From: Pontivivens insulae
Lineage (GTDB): Bacteria; Pseudomonadota; Alphaproteobacteria; Rhodobacterales; Rhodobacteraceae
Direction: 5' to 3'
Length of the DNA stretch: 64,000 bases
Assembly (NCBI RefSeq): GCF_900302495.1
Contig: NZ_OMKW01000001.1
Span: forward strand, 744,001-808,000
The position numbers and the translations under genes are program-made. This document shows positions 53,728-63,537 of the stretch, piece by piece (position 1 is the first letter of the stretch; each line of letters begins with the position of its first letter). The notes under the pieces are model-generated. The model was not told where the DNA came from. It saw only the letters and a program-made list of their open reading frames with translations, and searched no databases.

Positions 53728-55079
53728 GCTTCCAGCATCCGGCGTAGCAGCTCGACATCTTCAGCGATCTGGCTGTCAGTATGCTTGAGCTCTTCGATCT
53801 TTTTCACGGCGTGAATCACAGTTGTGTGGTCCCTGCCACCGAACTTGCGGCCAATCTCCGGAAGGGATTTCGATGTCAGGGTCTTTGCAAGGAACATCGC
53901 AACCTGTCGCGGTCGCGCGATGGCGCGCGCGCGACGCGCTGACAAAAGATCATTCATGCGCAGGTTGTAGTGATCTGCGACCTTCCGGATGATCTCTTCG
54001 ATTGTTACCTTGCGCTGCGAGGCGCGCAGAAGATCGGCCAGACATTCCTGCGTCATGTCCAGATCGATCCGGCGTCCGACGAGAGATGCGAAAGCAAACA
54101 GCCGGGTCAGGGCGCCCTCAAGCACTCGCACGTTTGTCGAGATGCGATGTGCCAGAAAGTCGATGACTTTCTCCTCGATCTGCACGTCGGGGTGCATTGC
54201 AAGCTGGCCTTCCAGCTTAGACTGCAAGATGCCGAGACGAAGCTCGAAATCTGTCGGATGCAAATCGACGACAAGGCCCCACTGAAGGCGCGAACGAATG
54301 CGATCCTCGATCCCTTCAATTTCCCCGGGCGCCCTGTCCGCTGAAATGATCACTTGTTTGTTTTGATCAATCAGGGCGTTGAAAGTATGGAAGAATTCTT
54401 CCTGTGTTGAATCCTTACCCGCGATGAATTGGACATCGTCCACCATCAGGACGTCCACCGAGCGGAACAGCTCTTTGAACGAGATCATGTCCTTGAAGCG
54501 AAGCGCCTGAACGAAGCGGTACATGAACTGCTCTGCCGAGAGATAGAGCACGCGAAACCCCGGGTTTTCCTCCTGAAGTTTCCACGCGATTGCATGCATC
54601 AGGTGGGTCTTTCCGAGCCCGACACCGCCGTAAAGAAAGAGTGGGTTAAAGCTGACTTCGCGGTTCTCGGCGACGCGCCGCGCGGCCGCGTGGGCGAGCT
54701 CGTTGGGTTTACCAACCACGAAACTGTTGAACGTGTATTTCGGATCGAGCGGCGATCCTGGCAATTCGTCCTCTGCCGCGGATGGTGTTGCGGGCATCGC
54801 AGCTTGGGCTGGTGCAGCTTTGGCTACGTTCGCGGCACGCACGACGCTGAACGCCAATTTCGTCACCGGTACGCCTTCTTTCAGGAAGCCTGCGCAGATC
54901 TGCGAGCCATAGTTGCGATCGACCCAGCGTCCGATAAAGGAGGTCGGCGCGTTGAATTTCGCAACCGAACCATCCACGCAATCCAAGACGAGAGGATCAA
55001 TCCAACTCTTATAGGCCTCGTGTCCGAGGCTCTTTTGCAGATCCGTGCAGATACGTCCCCAGGCAGCAGCTTGCGTCAT
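53724..55079 (-). CDS. dnaA: Chromosomal replication initiator DnaA
   Basis: Replication initiator of 451 residues. Domain I lies at the N-terminus (WGRICTDLQKSLGHEAYKSW). The AAA+ domain begins FNSFVVGKPNELAHAAARRV, with Walker A GGVGLGKTHL near residue 155 and Walker B VLMVDDVQFIAG. The DNA-binding domain IV ends with the signature GGRDHTTVIHAVKKIEEL near residue 425. Gene order downstream of rpsT is the Rhodobacterales norm, but a rhodanese gene intervenes and dnaN does not follow. The ATG at 55079 starts at the conserved N-terminus. Confidence 0.97.
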   Translation of the reverse strand: MTQAAAWGRICTDLQKSLGHEAYKSWIDPLVLDCVDGSVAKFNAPTSFIGRWVDRNYGSQICAGFLKEGVPVTKLAFSVVRAANVAKAAPAQAAMPATPSAAEDELPGSPLDPKYTFNSFVVGKPNELAHAAARRVAENREVSFNPLFLYGGVGLGKTHLMHAIAWKLQEENPGFRVLYLSAEQFMYRFVQALRFKDMISFKELFRSVDVLMVDDVQFIAGKDSTQEEFFHTFNALIDQNKQVIISADRAPGEIEGIEDRIRSRLQWGLVVDLHPTDFELRLGILQSKLEGQLAMHPDVQIEEKVIDFLAHRISTNVRVLEGALTRLFAFASLVGRRIDLDMTQECLADLLRASQRKVTIEEIIRKVADHYNLRMNDLLSARRARAIARPRQVAMFLAKTLTSKSLPEIGRKFGGRDHTTVIHAVKKIEELKHTDSQIAEDVELLRRMLEA

Positions 55080-55160
55080 GTCCGTCCCCAAACAGTCATC
55101 GTGGCCGGATTGTTGCAATCTCGGCAGGCTTTTCTTTTGGACGGGTCCTATTGGATCCCG

Positions 55161-55595
55161 TCAGCTTTGCTTCCAAGGAAGGTTCGCAGCTTTCCAGCCG
55201 TTCAAACCGCCCCTCTTACCGCTGCCGTCGAGGTCACCCTCGAACCCTTCAGCAACGTTGATGCAACGGATGGGAGTGCCTGCCTCCTCCATCAGCTGCG
55301 ATACCGCGATCGCTGCGTCCTGCGATCGCGCGCCCGAACGACAGATGAACAAAACGGTCTGTGGGGTGGTGCCACCCATCTGCCGGGTCATATCATCGAG
55401 AAAGGACGGATTTGGCGTCATGCCAGGAAACTGGCGCCACTCGGCGAGAATCGTATCTCGACCCAGTTCGGCCAGATCAGGAAGACCGACGAATGTCCAT
55501 TCTGCCCGTGAACGAACGTCGACCAGCGCGGCAGTTTCATCCTCCCGGAGCGCTTCATACGCTTCTGTCGGGGTAAACTGCTCTATATTTGGCAC
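55161..55595 (-). CDS. Rhodanese-like sulfurtransferase
   Basis: A single rhodanese domain of 144 residues. EAYEALREDETAALVDVRSR is followed by WTFVGLPDLAELG, and the active-site loop VLFICRSGARSQDAAIAVS carries the catalytic Cys (near residue 86). The start is GTG at 55595, because AGGAGG stands 6 bases before it; an upstream TTG would read through that ribosome site and is rejected. It lies between rpsT and dnaA, 81 bases before dnaA, and may share its transcript. Confidence 0.92.
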   Translation of the reverse strand: MPNIEQFTPTEAYEALREDETAALVDVRSRAEWTFVGLPDLAELGRDTILAEWRQFPGMTPNPSFLDDMTRQMGGTTPQTVLFICRSGARSQDAAIAVSQLMEEAGTPIRCINVAEGFEGDLDGSGKRGGLNGWKAANLPWKQS

Positions 55596-55936
55596 GCTGG
55601 GCCTCCTGATTAGTAACGTCAAGTAAATCGAATTAAGACGCAGCTGGCGGCGCCCTTCGACTTCATTTTCTCAGATTTAAGGACAAATATTTACTACCTC
55701 GAGCCGCGGAATTTCACGCTCGAATATAGTGATTGTCTTCAATTTCTGATCCACAAGCTGCGTCTTGCAGTGTTAGGACCGTAGAAGTGAGGCTCGATTC
55801 TGGCAACCGGGACAAAGAAAGAACATTAACGCGGCTTCGCGTTTTGGCATCTCGGCAACAGGTGTTGGTTTCAGACATGAAAAAGGGCGCGCCACCGCAC
55901 GCCCAAATTCCAATTCAACCCGAAAGGGTTAAGCGA
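55596..55936. other. Intergenic region between rhodanese and rpsT
   Basis: A 341-base gap, AT-richer than its surroundings. It holds the rpsT terminator at its right end, the rhodanese ribosome site at the left, and presumably the rhodanese-dnaA promoter. TGATCCACA (55747-55755) differs by one base from the DnaA box TTATCCACA. I see only this one near match, so there is no good case for a replication origin here. No gene is supported. Confidence 0.6.
55880..55904 (-). terminator. Intrinsic terminator of rpsT
   Basis: Read on the minus strand, GGGCGTGC pairs with GCGCGCCC (one G-U pair) around a GGTG loop (55904-55885), followed at once by TTTTTC (55884-55879). This is a textbook terminator 33 bases after the rpsT stop. 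Confidence 0.9.
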
Positions 55937-56200
55937 TCAGGCCATTGCCTTAACGCGGCTCGCGAGGCGGGAAACCTTGCGAGATGCAGTGTTCTTATGA
56001 AGAACACCCTTGGTCACGCCACGCATGATTTCAGGCTGTGCGTTCTGGAGAGCGGTCTTAGCTGCATCCTGATCGCCACTTGCGATTGCTTCTTCGACCT
56101 TGCGCAGGAACGTGCGGATGCGCGAACGGCGGGCCGTGTTTACGAGGGTGCGGCGCTCAATCTGGCGCACGCGCTTTTTAGCGGAAGGCGAATTTGCCAT
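55937..56200 (-). CDS. rpsT: 30S ribosomal protein S20
   Basis: An 87-residue basic protein. [20 protein letters not shown] and [20 protein letters not shown] are diagnostic of S20, which binds 16S rRNA. Normal length, strong terminator behind it. Lies between enoyl-CoA hydratase and rhodanese-dnaA, a gene order kept in Rhodobacterales apart from the rhodanese. Confidence 0.97.
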   Translation of the reverse strand: MANSPSAKKRVRQIERRTLVNTARRSRIRTFLRKVEEAIASGDQDAAKTALQNAQPEIMRGVTKGVLHKNTASRKVSRLASRVKAMA

Positions 56201-56280
56201 GTCTGATTCCGGTCTTTCTTCAAAGAATGAGCCGCTGCATTAGCGCCACGGCTCGGATGTGTCAACGGCGCGGCAGCGAA

Positions 56281-57057
56281 TTAACTGTCGCGAAACTTTG
56301 GGGAGCGTTTTTCGGTAAACGCCGCCATGCCCTCGGCCTGATCTTCAGTGGCAAAGAGGGAGTGGAAGACCCGACGCTCAAACAGCAGGCCCTCGCGCTG
56401 CGTCGTCTCGTAGGAGCGATTGACGGCTTCTTTCACGGCCATGACGGCAATCTGAGACTTCTCGGCAATCTTACCTGCCGTTTTCATGGCGTCGTCCATC
56501 AGATCTTTCGCGGGGACAACCCTGGATACAAGGCCCGCACGCTCTGCCTCCTCAGCATCCATGAAACGACCTGTCAGGTTCATCTCCATGGCTTTCGACT
56601 TCCCGACCAGGCGGGTCAGGCGCTGCGTGCCGCCTATACCGGCCATGACGCCAAGGTTGATCTCTGGCTGACCGAATTTTGCAGTGTCCGAGCAGATGAT
56701 GAAGTCGCACATCATGGCAAGCTCGCACCCGCCACCTAGCGCGAAACCAGAAACCGCGGCGATGATCGGCTTGCGAACCCGCGAAACGGCTTCCGTCTCG
56801 TTCGTGAAATAGTCAGAGCCGAACATGTCAACGAAGCTCTTCTCAGACATTTCCTTAATGTCCGCGCCGGCAGCGAAGGCCTTCTCAGAGCCGGTCAGGA
56901 CGATGGCGCGAACATCGTCATCAGTGTCCCACTGACCGAGCACATCAGCCAATTCCCGCAGCAACTGCGCGTTTAGAGCATTGAGTGCATCGGGGCGGTT
57001 CAGTCGGATCACACCAACATAGTCGGAGATCTCCGTGATCAGCATTTCATAGGCCAT
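56281..57057 (-). CDS. Enoyl-CoA hydratase
   Basis: Crotonase-fold enzyme of 258 residues that hydrates trans-2-enoyl-CoAs in beta-oxidation. [16 protein letters not shown] near residue 65 forms the oxyanion hole. The catalytic Glu pair is in [16 protein letters not shown] (near 112) and [19 protein letters not shown] (near 132). Also [16 protein letters not shown]. The ATG at 57057 is chosen, with GGAAGG about 10 bases before it; ATG 57066 is the alternative. It follows fpg, as in many Rhodobacterales. Confidence 0.95.
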   Translation of the reverse strand: MAYEMLITEISDYVGVIRLNRPDALNALNAQLLRELADVLGQWDTDDDVRAIVLTGSEKAFAAGADIKEMSEKSFVDMFGSDYFTNETEAVSRVRKPIIAAVSGFALGGGCELAMMCDFIICSDTAKFGQPEINLGVMAGIGGTQRLTRLVGKSKAMEMNLTGRFMDAEEAERAGLVSRVVPAKDLMDDAMKTAGKIAEKSQIAVMAVKEAVNRSYETTQREGLLFERRVFHSLFATEDQAEGMAAFTEKRSPKFRDS

Positions 57058-57140
57058 GAAGTCCATCCCTTCCTGCCGAAGACGTGCATGTGAACGGCGA
57101 TTTGACGGCACATGGCCCGGATTGCAAGCGCTTTTGGGTT

Positions 57141-58007
57141 TCAACCCTGACAGATAGGGCAGTAAAAACTCGACCGTCCCGATTGAACAACACGCCCGAT
57201 TTCGCCATCACATCCGGTGGTTCGACATGGTTCACCTTCTCGCCCGTAGACTGCAAAACTATGCTGAAAATAGCCAAGTTCGCCATCTGCCTGGCGGTAG
57301 TCCCGCAGGCTGGACCCGCCAGCTTCGATCGCGTCTGTCAGAACATTGCGAATCTGTGTGGTGAGAGATGAGATTTGTCGGGCCGTAACGTCACGGGCCT
57401 GCCGGGTCGGGTGGAGCCCGGTGCGCCAGAGCGCCTCACAAACGTAGATATTTCCCAGACCCGCCACGATTCGCTGATCGAGTAGTGCCGATTTGATGGG
57501 TGTCGCCCGTCCCTTCAGTTTTGCCGCCAGGTACCTGTCGTTGAAGGCGTTGTCGAACGGCTCTGGTCCGAGCACTGCAATCAGTTTGTGAGACTCAACT
57601 GTTGCAGTCGGGGCGAGGTCCATCGCGCCGAAACGTCTGGCATCGTTGAAGGTTACGCGTGTGCCGTCTTCCATGTCGAAGATGACATGGTCATGCTTTT
57701 CGGGTGCCGGATGATTATAATAGAACGCGCCCGCTTGCGTGGCCCGTTCATCGCCTTTTGCAATCAACATACGGCCCGACATGCCGAGATGGATGATAAG
57801 GGTCTCACCTGAATCGAGTTCCGCCATTAGGTACTTTGATCGTCGACCCAGTCGCAGCACGCGCTTGCCAGTCAGTCGATCTTCCATCTGAACGGGCAGC
57901 GGCCAGCGCAGATCTGGCCGACGCACCTGAGCACGCACAATCTGGCGCCCCTCCATCACGGGTGTCAGCCCACGTCGGACCGTTTCGACCTCAGGCAACT
58001 CGGGCAT
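57141..58007 (-). CDS. fpg: Formamidopyrimidine-DNA glycosylase
   Basis: Removes 8-oxoguanine and formamidopyrimidines from DNA, 288 residues. It begins [14 protein letters not shown], where Pro2 is the nucleophile and Glu3 is essential. The conserved Lys is in [11 protein letters not shown] (near residue 60), the helix-two-turn-helix is [16 protein letters not shown], and the C-terminal zinc finger is formed by CRTTGC and CPIC. Divergent from ubiE. Confidence 0.97.
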   Translation of the reverse strand: MPELPEVETVRRGLTPVMEGRQIVRAQVRRPDLRWPLPVQMEDRLTGKRVLRLGRRSKYLMAELDSGETLIIHLGMSGRMLIAKGDERATQAGAFYYNHPAPEKHDHVIFDMEDGTRVTFNDARRFGAMDLAPTATVESHKLIAVLGPEPFDNAFNDRYLAAKLKGRATPIKSALLDQRIVAGLGNIYVCEALWRTGLHPTRQARDVTARQISSLTTQIRNVLTDAIEAGGSSLRDYRQADGELGYFQHSFAVYGREGEPCRTTGCDGEIGRVVQSGRSSFYCPICQG

Positions 58008-58138
58008 TGGTCATCCTGCATTTGGTGAATGTTATGGATAACCTCTGCGATGCTCCGCCGCAATCGTACGTCTGGCGCTTTCCATTACCCGGGAAATCAC
58101 TAGGTTGCACAGCAATATGCCAAGTGACGGAGCGCAAG

Positions 58139-58879
58139 ATGTCCGAGATCGAGAAGACCACACATTTCGGTTTTGAGGACGTGCCGGAGGCAGAGAAAGC
58201 AGGGCGCGTGCACGGCGTCTTCTCAAACGTCGCTTCTAAATATGATGTCATGAACGATGTGATGAGTATGGGCATCCATCGTATCTGGAAAGATGCGATG
58301 ATGGATTGGCTGGCCCCACGTCCGCATCAACACATGCTTGATGTTGCGGGCGGCACGGGCGATGTGGCGTTCCGCTTCCTTAACCGCGGTGGGGGCAGGG
58401 CCACAGTCTGCGACATGACCGCTGCGATGCTGGAAGAGGGCAAGCTGCGACCAGAGGCGCAGGGCGCGCCAATGGAATGGATTGTCGGAGACGCGATGGC
58501 GCTGCCATTCGCGGATAACACATTCGACGTCTACACCATCAGCTTTGGTATTCGGAATGTCACACGGATCGAGGATGCCTTGTCCGAGGCGTACCGCGTG
58601 CTCAAGCCGGGTGGACGTTTCCTGTGCCTGGAGTTTTCGCAGATCCCCAATGATCTGATGCAGAAGGTCTATGACCTCTATTCGTTCAACATTATCCCCC
58701 GTATGGGTCAGGTGATCGCGAACGACAGCGCAAGCTACCAATACCTTGTTGAATCAATCCGTAGGTTTCCCGATCAGGACAAGTTTGCATCCATGATCCG
58801 CACCGCAGGCTTTGAGCAGGTCAAGTATCGCAATTTGACGATGGGTATCGCCGCGCTGCATTCCGGGTGGAAGATTTGA
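58139..58879 (+). CDS. ubiE: Ubiquinone/menaquinone methyltransferase UbiE
   Basis: SAM-dependent C-methyltransferase of 246 residues in quinone synthesis. [20 protein letters not shown] is the family N-terminus, [14 protein letters not shown] near residue 65 is the SAM motif I, and [20 protein letters not shown] and [15 protein letters not shown] are UbiE-specific. The ATG at 58139 has GGAG before it; the open frame to its left is not coding. It overlaps ubiB by 13 bases. Confidence 0.97.
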   Translation: MSEIEKTTHFGFEDVPEAEKAGRVHGVFSNVASKYDVMNDVMSMGIHRIWKDAMMDWLAPRPHQHMLDVAGGTGDVAFRFLNRGGGRATVCDMTAAMLEEGKLRPEAQGAPMEWIVGDAMALPFADNTFDVYTISFGIRNVTRIEDALSEAYRVLKPGGRFLCLEFSQIPNDLMQKVYDLYSFNIIPRMGQVIANDSASYQYLVESIRRFPDQDKFASMIRTAGFEQVKYRNLTMGIAALHSGWKI

Positions 58880-60417
58880 GCTTTTTCTCTGATCTCTGGC
58901 GGCTCGTTCGCACCGGCGCGACGTTCCAGCGAACGGGTGCCTTGGATGAGGCTATGCGCACGCTCGAAGCTCCGACAGGATTGCGTGTAGCGGCAAAAGT
59001 TCTGATGTGGCCCGTTCAGTGGCTGGGGGAAAAGGGCGACCCCAGTTTGCCACCTGTCGTGCGTGCAATTCAGGCGCTTGGCCCCTCATACGTGAAATTT
59101 GGACAGATCCTGTCCACCCGTCCTGATGTGACTGGCCCTGAGTTGAGCCTGCAGCTTCGTGTCTTGCAGGACAAGCTGCCGCCGTTCTCGATGGACCGCG
59201 CGCGCAGGGCCGTTGAGTTCGAACTTGGTGCACCGGTTGAGGCGCTGTTCGCTGAATTTGGCGAGCCGATTGCCGCAGCCTCGATTGCGCAGGTCCATCG
59301 TGCTGTCCGTGCCGACACCGGGGAGACGGTTGCCGTCAAAATTCAGCGCCCGGGTATCGCAAGGGCGTTCGCTCGCGATATCTCCGCCTTCTATTTCGTT
59401 GCTCGAACCATTGAGCGGTTCGCGCCCAAGACCCGCCGCCTTAAACCAACGGACGTCATTGCGCATTTCGATGGCGTCGTGCAGCAGGAGTTGGACTTTC
59501 GGCTAGAAGCCGCCGCGGCAGCAGAATTTGCTGCCAATTCAGCTGATGATGCGGGATTTAGGGTGCCCGAGGTAATTTGGGAGCTTTCCGCCTCAACCGT
59601 TATGACCTCTCAGTGGGTGACGGGCACCAATATGGGTGATGTGGAGGCGCTGCGTGCCCAAGGTATCGATATGGAAGAAATGGGCGCGCGCGTCGTTCAG
59701 GTTTTTCTGAACCATGCATTGCGAGATGGTTTCTTTCACGCCGACATGCATCAGGGAAATTTGAAGGTTGGTCCCGAGGGTGACCTGATTGCGCTCGATT
59801 TCGGCATTATGGGGCGCATCGACGCCTATACCCGGCGTGTTTTTGCCGAGATCGTCTATGGCTTTCTGCGCCAGGACTATCGCCGCGTGGCAGAGGTCCA
59901 TTTCGAGGCAGGTTATGTCCCTGCAGATCGCGATATGGACGAATTTGCCCAGGCACTTCGCACGGTCGCTGCCCCGATCTTTGGACAGGATGCATCTAAG
60001 ATCTCTATGGCTCGCCTCTTGGCCCATCTCTTCGACGTGACAGAGCGGTTCGGGATGGAGACTCGGCTGGAGCTGATCCTGCTACAACGCACGATGGTTG
60101 TTGTTGAAGGGGTTGGACGTTCGCTCGATCCCCGTATGAATATGTGGGAAACGTCAAAACCGGTCGTGGAGCGATATGTCCGCGACAATATCGGCCCCGG
60201 TGCCGTTGCACGCGACTTGTTCGAGACCGTGCGCATCCTATCCAGGTTTGGCCCGCTCCTTCCGCGTATGGCTGAGGAAGCGTTGATCAACCGCAATCGG
60301 GGCGAGGGTGAAAAACCCTCCCGTGGCAAATCTTCCAGTTGGGGCATCGGGCTGCTTGGCATGGGAGCGGGCGCAGGCTTTACGCTACTTGGTTTGTGGA
60401 TCGCAACGCTGCTCTGA
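58867..60417 (+). CDS. ubiB: Ubiquinone biosynthesis kinase-like protein UbiB
   Basis: Atypical kinase-like ATPase of 516 residues that supports ubiquinone synthesis. The family signature [11 protein letters not shown] lies near residue 77, followed by the Ala-rich loop [13 protein letters not shown] (near 136), which replaces a normal P-loop. ATP-binding Lys is in VAVKIQRPG, catalytic HADMHQGNL is near residue 296, and metal-binding ALDFGIMG near 313. The C-terminus has a hydrophobic anchor ([20 protein letters not shown]). GTG start inside ubiE. The 3' end overlaps the convergent phosphotransferase gene by 38 bases. Confidence 0.96.
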   Translation: MEDLSFFSDLWRLVRTGATFQRTGALDEAMRTLEAPTGLRVAAKVLMWPVQWLGEKGDPSLPPVVRAIQALGPSYVKFGQILSTRPDVTGPELSLQLRVLQDKLPPFSMDRARRAVEFELGAPVEALFAEFGEPIAAASIAQVHRAVRADTGETVAVKIQRPGIARAFARDISAFYFVARTIERFAPKTRRLKPTDVIAHFDGVVQQELDFRLEAAAAAEFAANSADDAGFRVPEVIWELSASTVMTSQWVTGTNMGDVEALRAQGIDMEEMGARVVQVFLNHALRDGFFHADMHQGNLKVGPEGDLIALDFGIMGRIDAYTRRVFAEIVYGFLRQDYRRVAEVHFEAGYVPADRDMDEFAQALRTVAAPIFGQDASKISMARLLAHLFDVTERFGMETRLELILLQRTMVVVEGVGRSLDPRMNMWETSKPVVERYVRDNIGPGAVARDLFETVRILSRFGPLLPRMAEEALINRNRGEGEKPSRGKSSSWGIGLLGMGAGAGFTLLGLWIATLL

Positions 60418-61201
60418 TCTCGGCAACCAGCCCAGCCTGATAGGCTGCATGTCCGCGCTCGATCCGCCATTGGCAATGACACGCCATGCGCCAGTGATAG
60501 GCCGGGGCGAGATCATGCCAGGTTTCCGGATCCAGACCGGCGGTTCGGATCAAATCCCGACGCTCCGCCTCAGTCCATGGTTGCAGGCCTGCCACGATCC
60601 GCATTGCTGGCGAAACCGCAATTGCGATGTCGTGCCATGCGGTTCCGCAATTGGCCGCCTGCCAATCGATAAGCTGCAGGCCGGATGATGTTTGCACGGT
60701 ATTTCCCGGCACCGGGTCGCCATGCAACTGGACCGCAGGTGAGGAGATGACAACGCGTTCCGGGGCCAGCTGCCAAAGCGACTGATCCGCACACTCTTTC
60801 AATATAGCGGTGCCGTCAGCGTGAGGATCCCGTCCGACGTCCCCAACATCGGCCGGTCTGTGCACCCTAGACAAGATCGCTCCGAGTGATTTTGCTGACA
60901 CTTCACCGCCATCAGCATTCGCCCATTCGTACACCAAGACTGCCTGTCCTCGATGAGTGAACAAATCGAGCGGCGTCGGAGCGATCCCGGTTGGTGCAAA
61001 ACGGTGCAATGCATCCCATTCCGCGACCGGTGCATTGGGGAATAGGGGTGATGTCTCAGCGCTCCGAAACAGTTTCACGCCGACGCGACCAACCCGCCAG
61101 ACCTCGTTGGTCAATCCATCACTTTGCAGTTGCGGCTCTTCTGTCCCGTCGATGTAGCGACGGCCAATCAATTCAGTTCGGAGTGCAGAAGGTAGGGTCA
61201 T
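60380..61201 (-). CDS. Aminoglycoside-phosphotransferase-fold kinase
   Basis: A 273-residue APH/choline-kinase-fold protein. The catalytic loop is VQLHGDPVPGNTVQ (HGDxxxxN, near residue 160) and the metal-binding Asp is in LQLIDWQAANCG. YEWANADGGEVSAKSLGAIL is the hinge region. Members phosphorylate thiamine, choline, homoserine, sugars or drugs; the substrate here is unknown and resistance is not implied. It overlaps the M48 protease gene by 4 bases upstream and ubiB by 38 bases downstream. Confidence 0.83.
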   Translation of the reverse strand: MTLPSALRTELIGRRYIDGTEEPQLQSDGLTNEVWRVGRVGVKLFRSAETSPLFPNAPVAEWDALHRFAPTGIAPTPLDLFTHRGQAVLVYEWANADGGEVSAKSLGAILSRVHRPADVGDVGRDPHADGTAILKECADQSLWQLAPERVVISSPAVQLHGDPVPGNTVQTSSGLQLIDWQAANCGTAWHDIAIAVSPAMRIVAGLQPWTEAERRDLIRTAGLDPETWHDLAPAYHWRMACHCQWRIERGHAAYQAGLVAEIRAALRSTNQVA

Positions 61202-62562
61202 TCGACAATCAAGCGGACCTGCGTGCCGGGTGCAAGGGAGCTTCCCGCAGGAATGTTGTTGAGCAATAGGAAGCGTTCGACAGCGTTGTCTTCAACTGCC
61301 ATGCGGCGCGCAAGACTTGCAACCGTATCGTTTGGATCCACCGTGATCGTGCTCAGTCGGCGCGGCGCGGGGGCATTGTCGCCACCAGGTGCAAATGCCC
61401 TGGAACCGTCGAGCAGTTGATCGAGTGACGCCAGACGGGCTCGCGCACCCTGATCAGGCGGCGTCAGTGCCGCAATGCGGTACTCAGCCCCTGCTGCACG
61501 CGCCGCTATCAATCGGACCATCGTTTCCACGCCGCCCGGGGTCTGTGCGCTCGAAATGGTGTCTGAGCCAATTGAGAGCGCACCTCTGCGACCCGATGCC
61601 CCTGCCGTCATGCCCTCGCGCCTGGCCACGCCATCGGCGGCACGACGGATCAGCACTAGAAGATCGTCTGAAACAAGCAGCGCGCGATCACCGTCCGGCA
61701 TTGCACTGAACTCCACTGGCAGGCGGAATGACAGTCCGGCTGATCGATCGTACAGCCGAGCCCCGCGCGCAAGAAAGCCGCTGCCGCTTTCGCTCCAGAG
61801 CAAACCGTCAGTGATTGCGAGATGCTGCCCGCGCCCCCGCTCTCCGCCGGGTGGAAACCGGGCAACATTTGTACGGGCAATGGCTAAGCGCGCGGCTGTC
61901 GGTGGATGGCGATCATAGACGCTGGGCCTCATGGCCCCCGGCGGCAAACGACCGGTTGCGATGTCGAGCTCTTCTTCGCGCAGGTACGCGGCCAATCGGT
62001 CCAGATGCGCAACCGGATCAAAGCCCGCTGCTTGCGCATACCCGATCGCGAGGTTGTCCGCATCCTGTTCCTGTGTGCGATTGAAGGCGGCCAGTTGCCG
62101 CGTGATACCATCGTTGACCTGATTGACATCAAACGGCATTCCGCCCCGAAGATCGCTTCGCGCAACCTCGATCAGCTCGTTGCGACGCCCGATCATCTGA
62201 ACCGAGTGACCTGCGGTCACATGGGCGATTTCATGAGCGATGACAGCGGCAAGTTCCGCCCGATCGCGCGAGGTGCCAACCATACGGCGTGTGACAATGA
62301 TGTCGCCGTTAGGCAGTGCGAACGCATTGCTGACATGGCTGTCGGCAACAATGAAGCGAAACTCGCTATGCGGCCGTCCAATGGCATCGAGTATCTCGTA
62401 CCCAATGTCTTCGACATAGGATTGAATCGCCGGATCGCCGAACCGGCCACCAAGATCGTCGATCAGTTCCTGTGAGAAGCGATCGGTCCGAGAGGCGGTG
62501 ATCTGAAGCGGTGCACAGCCCGCAATCATCAAGCAAAGCAATGCGGTCAGAGCAACACGCAT
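61198..62562 (-). CDS. M48-family metalloprotease lipoprotein
   Basis: A 454-residue lipoprotein with lipobox MIAGC (Cys about residue 16). The zinc site is VIAHEIAHVTAGH (HExxH, near residue 115), with the third ligand Glu expected in QEQDADNLAIGYAQAAGFDP. That makes it a BepA/LoiP-like periplasmic protease that handles outer-membrane proteins. The C-terminus (DPNDTVASLARRMAVEDNAV, then FLLLNN) resembles a LysM-like peptidoglycan-binding domain. The second in-frame ATG (62562) is used because the signal peptide starts there. Confidence 0.92.
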   Translation of the reverse strand: MRVALTALLCLMIAGCAPLQITASRTDRFSQELIDDLGGRFGDPAIQSYVEDIGYEILDAIGRPHSEFRFIVADSHVSNAFALPNGDIIVTRRMVGTSRDRAELAAVIAHEIAHVTAGHSVQMIGRRNELIEVARSDLRGGMPFDVNQVNDGITRQLAAFNRTQEQDADNLAIGYAQAAGFDPVAHLDRLAAYLREEELDIATGRLPPGAMRPSVYDRHPPTAARLAIARTNVARFPPGGERGRGQHLAITDGLLWSESGSGFLARGARLYDRSAGLSFRLPVEFSAMPDGDRALLVSDDLLVLIRRAADGVARREGMTAGASGRRGALSIGSDTISSAQTPGGVETMVRLIAARAAGAEYRIAALTPPDQGARARLASLDQLLDGSRAFAPGGDNAPAPRRLSTITVDPNDTVASLARRMAVEDNAVERFLLLNNIPAGSSLAPGTQVRLIVE

Positions 62563-62674
62563 ATCCCGTCCTTTCCCCCTCAGGCAGGCTATGAGCACAG
62601 TAAGTCAGGGATCGGGCTTGGACGAAAGGCCATAATTGACGATCTTGGATCGGTGGGGCAGTGTCCGCCACGCT

Positions 62675-62751
62675 GGCCCCGTGGCTCAACTGGATAGAGC
62701 AGCCCCCTCCTAAGGGGCAGGTTGCAGGTTCGAATCCTGCCGGGGTCACCA
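62675..62751 (+). tRNA. tRNA-Arg (anticodon CCT)
   Basis: A 77-base cloverleaf. The acceptor GGCCCCG (62675-62681) pairs with CGGGGTC (62741-62747, one G-U pair), then A and an encoded CCA. The anticodon stem GCCCC/GGGGC holds the loop CTCCTAA, giving anticodon CCT for the Arg codon AGG. The T arm contains GGTTCGAATCC. Confidence 0.96.
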
Positions 62752-62862
62752 TTCTTTTGATACCTGACTGGCCATAAATGATGGCTTGCCGATAAATGGC
62801 GAGACATTTGTTATGAAACATTCATATGTGGGTCTGACAGCCTTTGGGACGGGAGAGAGTCG

Positions 62863-63504
62863 ATGAGCGAGCGGATCAAGATGACTCGGGGTGATTTATA
62901 TCGGCCCGGTGCTGCCGAGTTGGCAGAGGATCGGATGCGCGCCCAACTTGCGATGCAGCGCTACAATTCCACGACGCTTGCTGACGCGGCCATTCGCCGA
63001 ACGATTCTGACAGATCTTTTGGGCACGCTTGGTGAGGCGGGCGCGATCCGCGCACCGTTCCGAGTGGATTACGGCTACAATATTCATCTCGGCGCAGATG
63101 TGTTCATGAATTATGGCTGCGTGCTGTTGGATGTCTGCCCGATCACGATTGGCGACAAGACGCAGATCGGGCCGGGTGTGCAGATCTATGCAGCGGACCA
63201 TCCACGGGATCCTGCAGTTCGCGCGGCCGGGCTGGAGATTGGGCGCCCGGTCAGCATCGGGCGCAATGTCTGGATCGGTGGTCATGCCATTATCCTGCCC
63301 GGCGTCACGATCGGAAATGATGCAATCATCGGTGCGGGCAGTGTCGTCACCCACGATGTTCCCGCAGGCGCGACGGTCGCGGGCAATCCCGCAAGGATCA
63401 TCAAATTCGCCCTTTACCGCGAAAAAGACTTCAGCGGTGCACCGACGGAGGTGCCGGCGCGCAAGACCCCAGACCCTGCTGCACCCGAAGAGCCGTCTGA
63501 GTGA
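62863..63504 (+). CDS. Sugar O-acetyltransferase (Maa/LacA-like)
   Basis: A 213-residue left-handed beta-helix acetyltransferase. [20 protein letters not shown] is the Mac-domain N-terminus of maltose acetyltransferases. The hexapeptide repeats run from [18 protein letters not shown] to [20 protein letters not shown], and the catalytic His is in IYAADHP. The last ~25 residues are a Pro/Glu-rich tail beyond the usual end. GGAGAG precedes the ATG. A strong terminator follows the stop by four bases. Confidence 0.93.
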   Translation: MSERIKMTRGDLYRPGAAELAEDRMRAQLAMQRYNSTTLADAAIRRTILTDLLGTLGEAGAIRAPFRVDYGYNIHLGADVFMNYGCVLLDVCPITIGDKTQIGPGVQIYAADHPRDPAVRAAGLEIGRPVSIGRNVWIGGHAIILPGVTIGNDAIIGAGSVVTHDVPAGATVAGNPARIIKFALYREKDFSGAPTEVPARKTPDPAAPEEPSE

Positions 63505-63508
63505 GGAT

Positions 63509-63534
63509 AAAGGCCGGGAACATTCCCGGCCTTT
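63509..63534. terminator. Bidirectional terminator
   Basis: AAAGGCCGGGA (63509-63519) and TCCCGGCCTTT (63524-63534) form a perfect 11-bp stem with a 4-base loop. The A- and T-ended arms give a T-stretch in both directions. It separates the convergent acetyltransferase and M16 peptidase genes. Confidence 0.88.
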
Positions 63535-63537
63535 GAG

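Noticed and set aside
55596-55936. Replication origin next to dnaA
   Set aside because: Only one sequence close to a DnaA box (one mismatch) is visible, with no AT-rich repeat array or further boxes. In Rhodobacterales the origin is not always beside dnaA.
58031-58042. GTTATGGATAAC palindrome between fpg and ubiE as a regulator site
   Set aside because: The arms are only 5 bp around two bases, and it resembles no site I can name; it is expected by chance in 64 kb.
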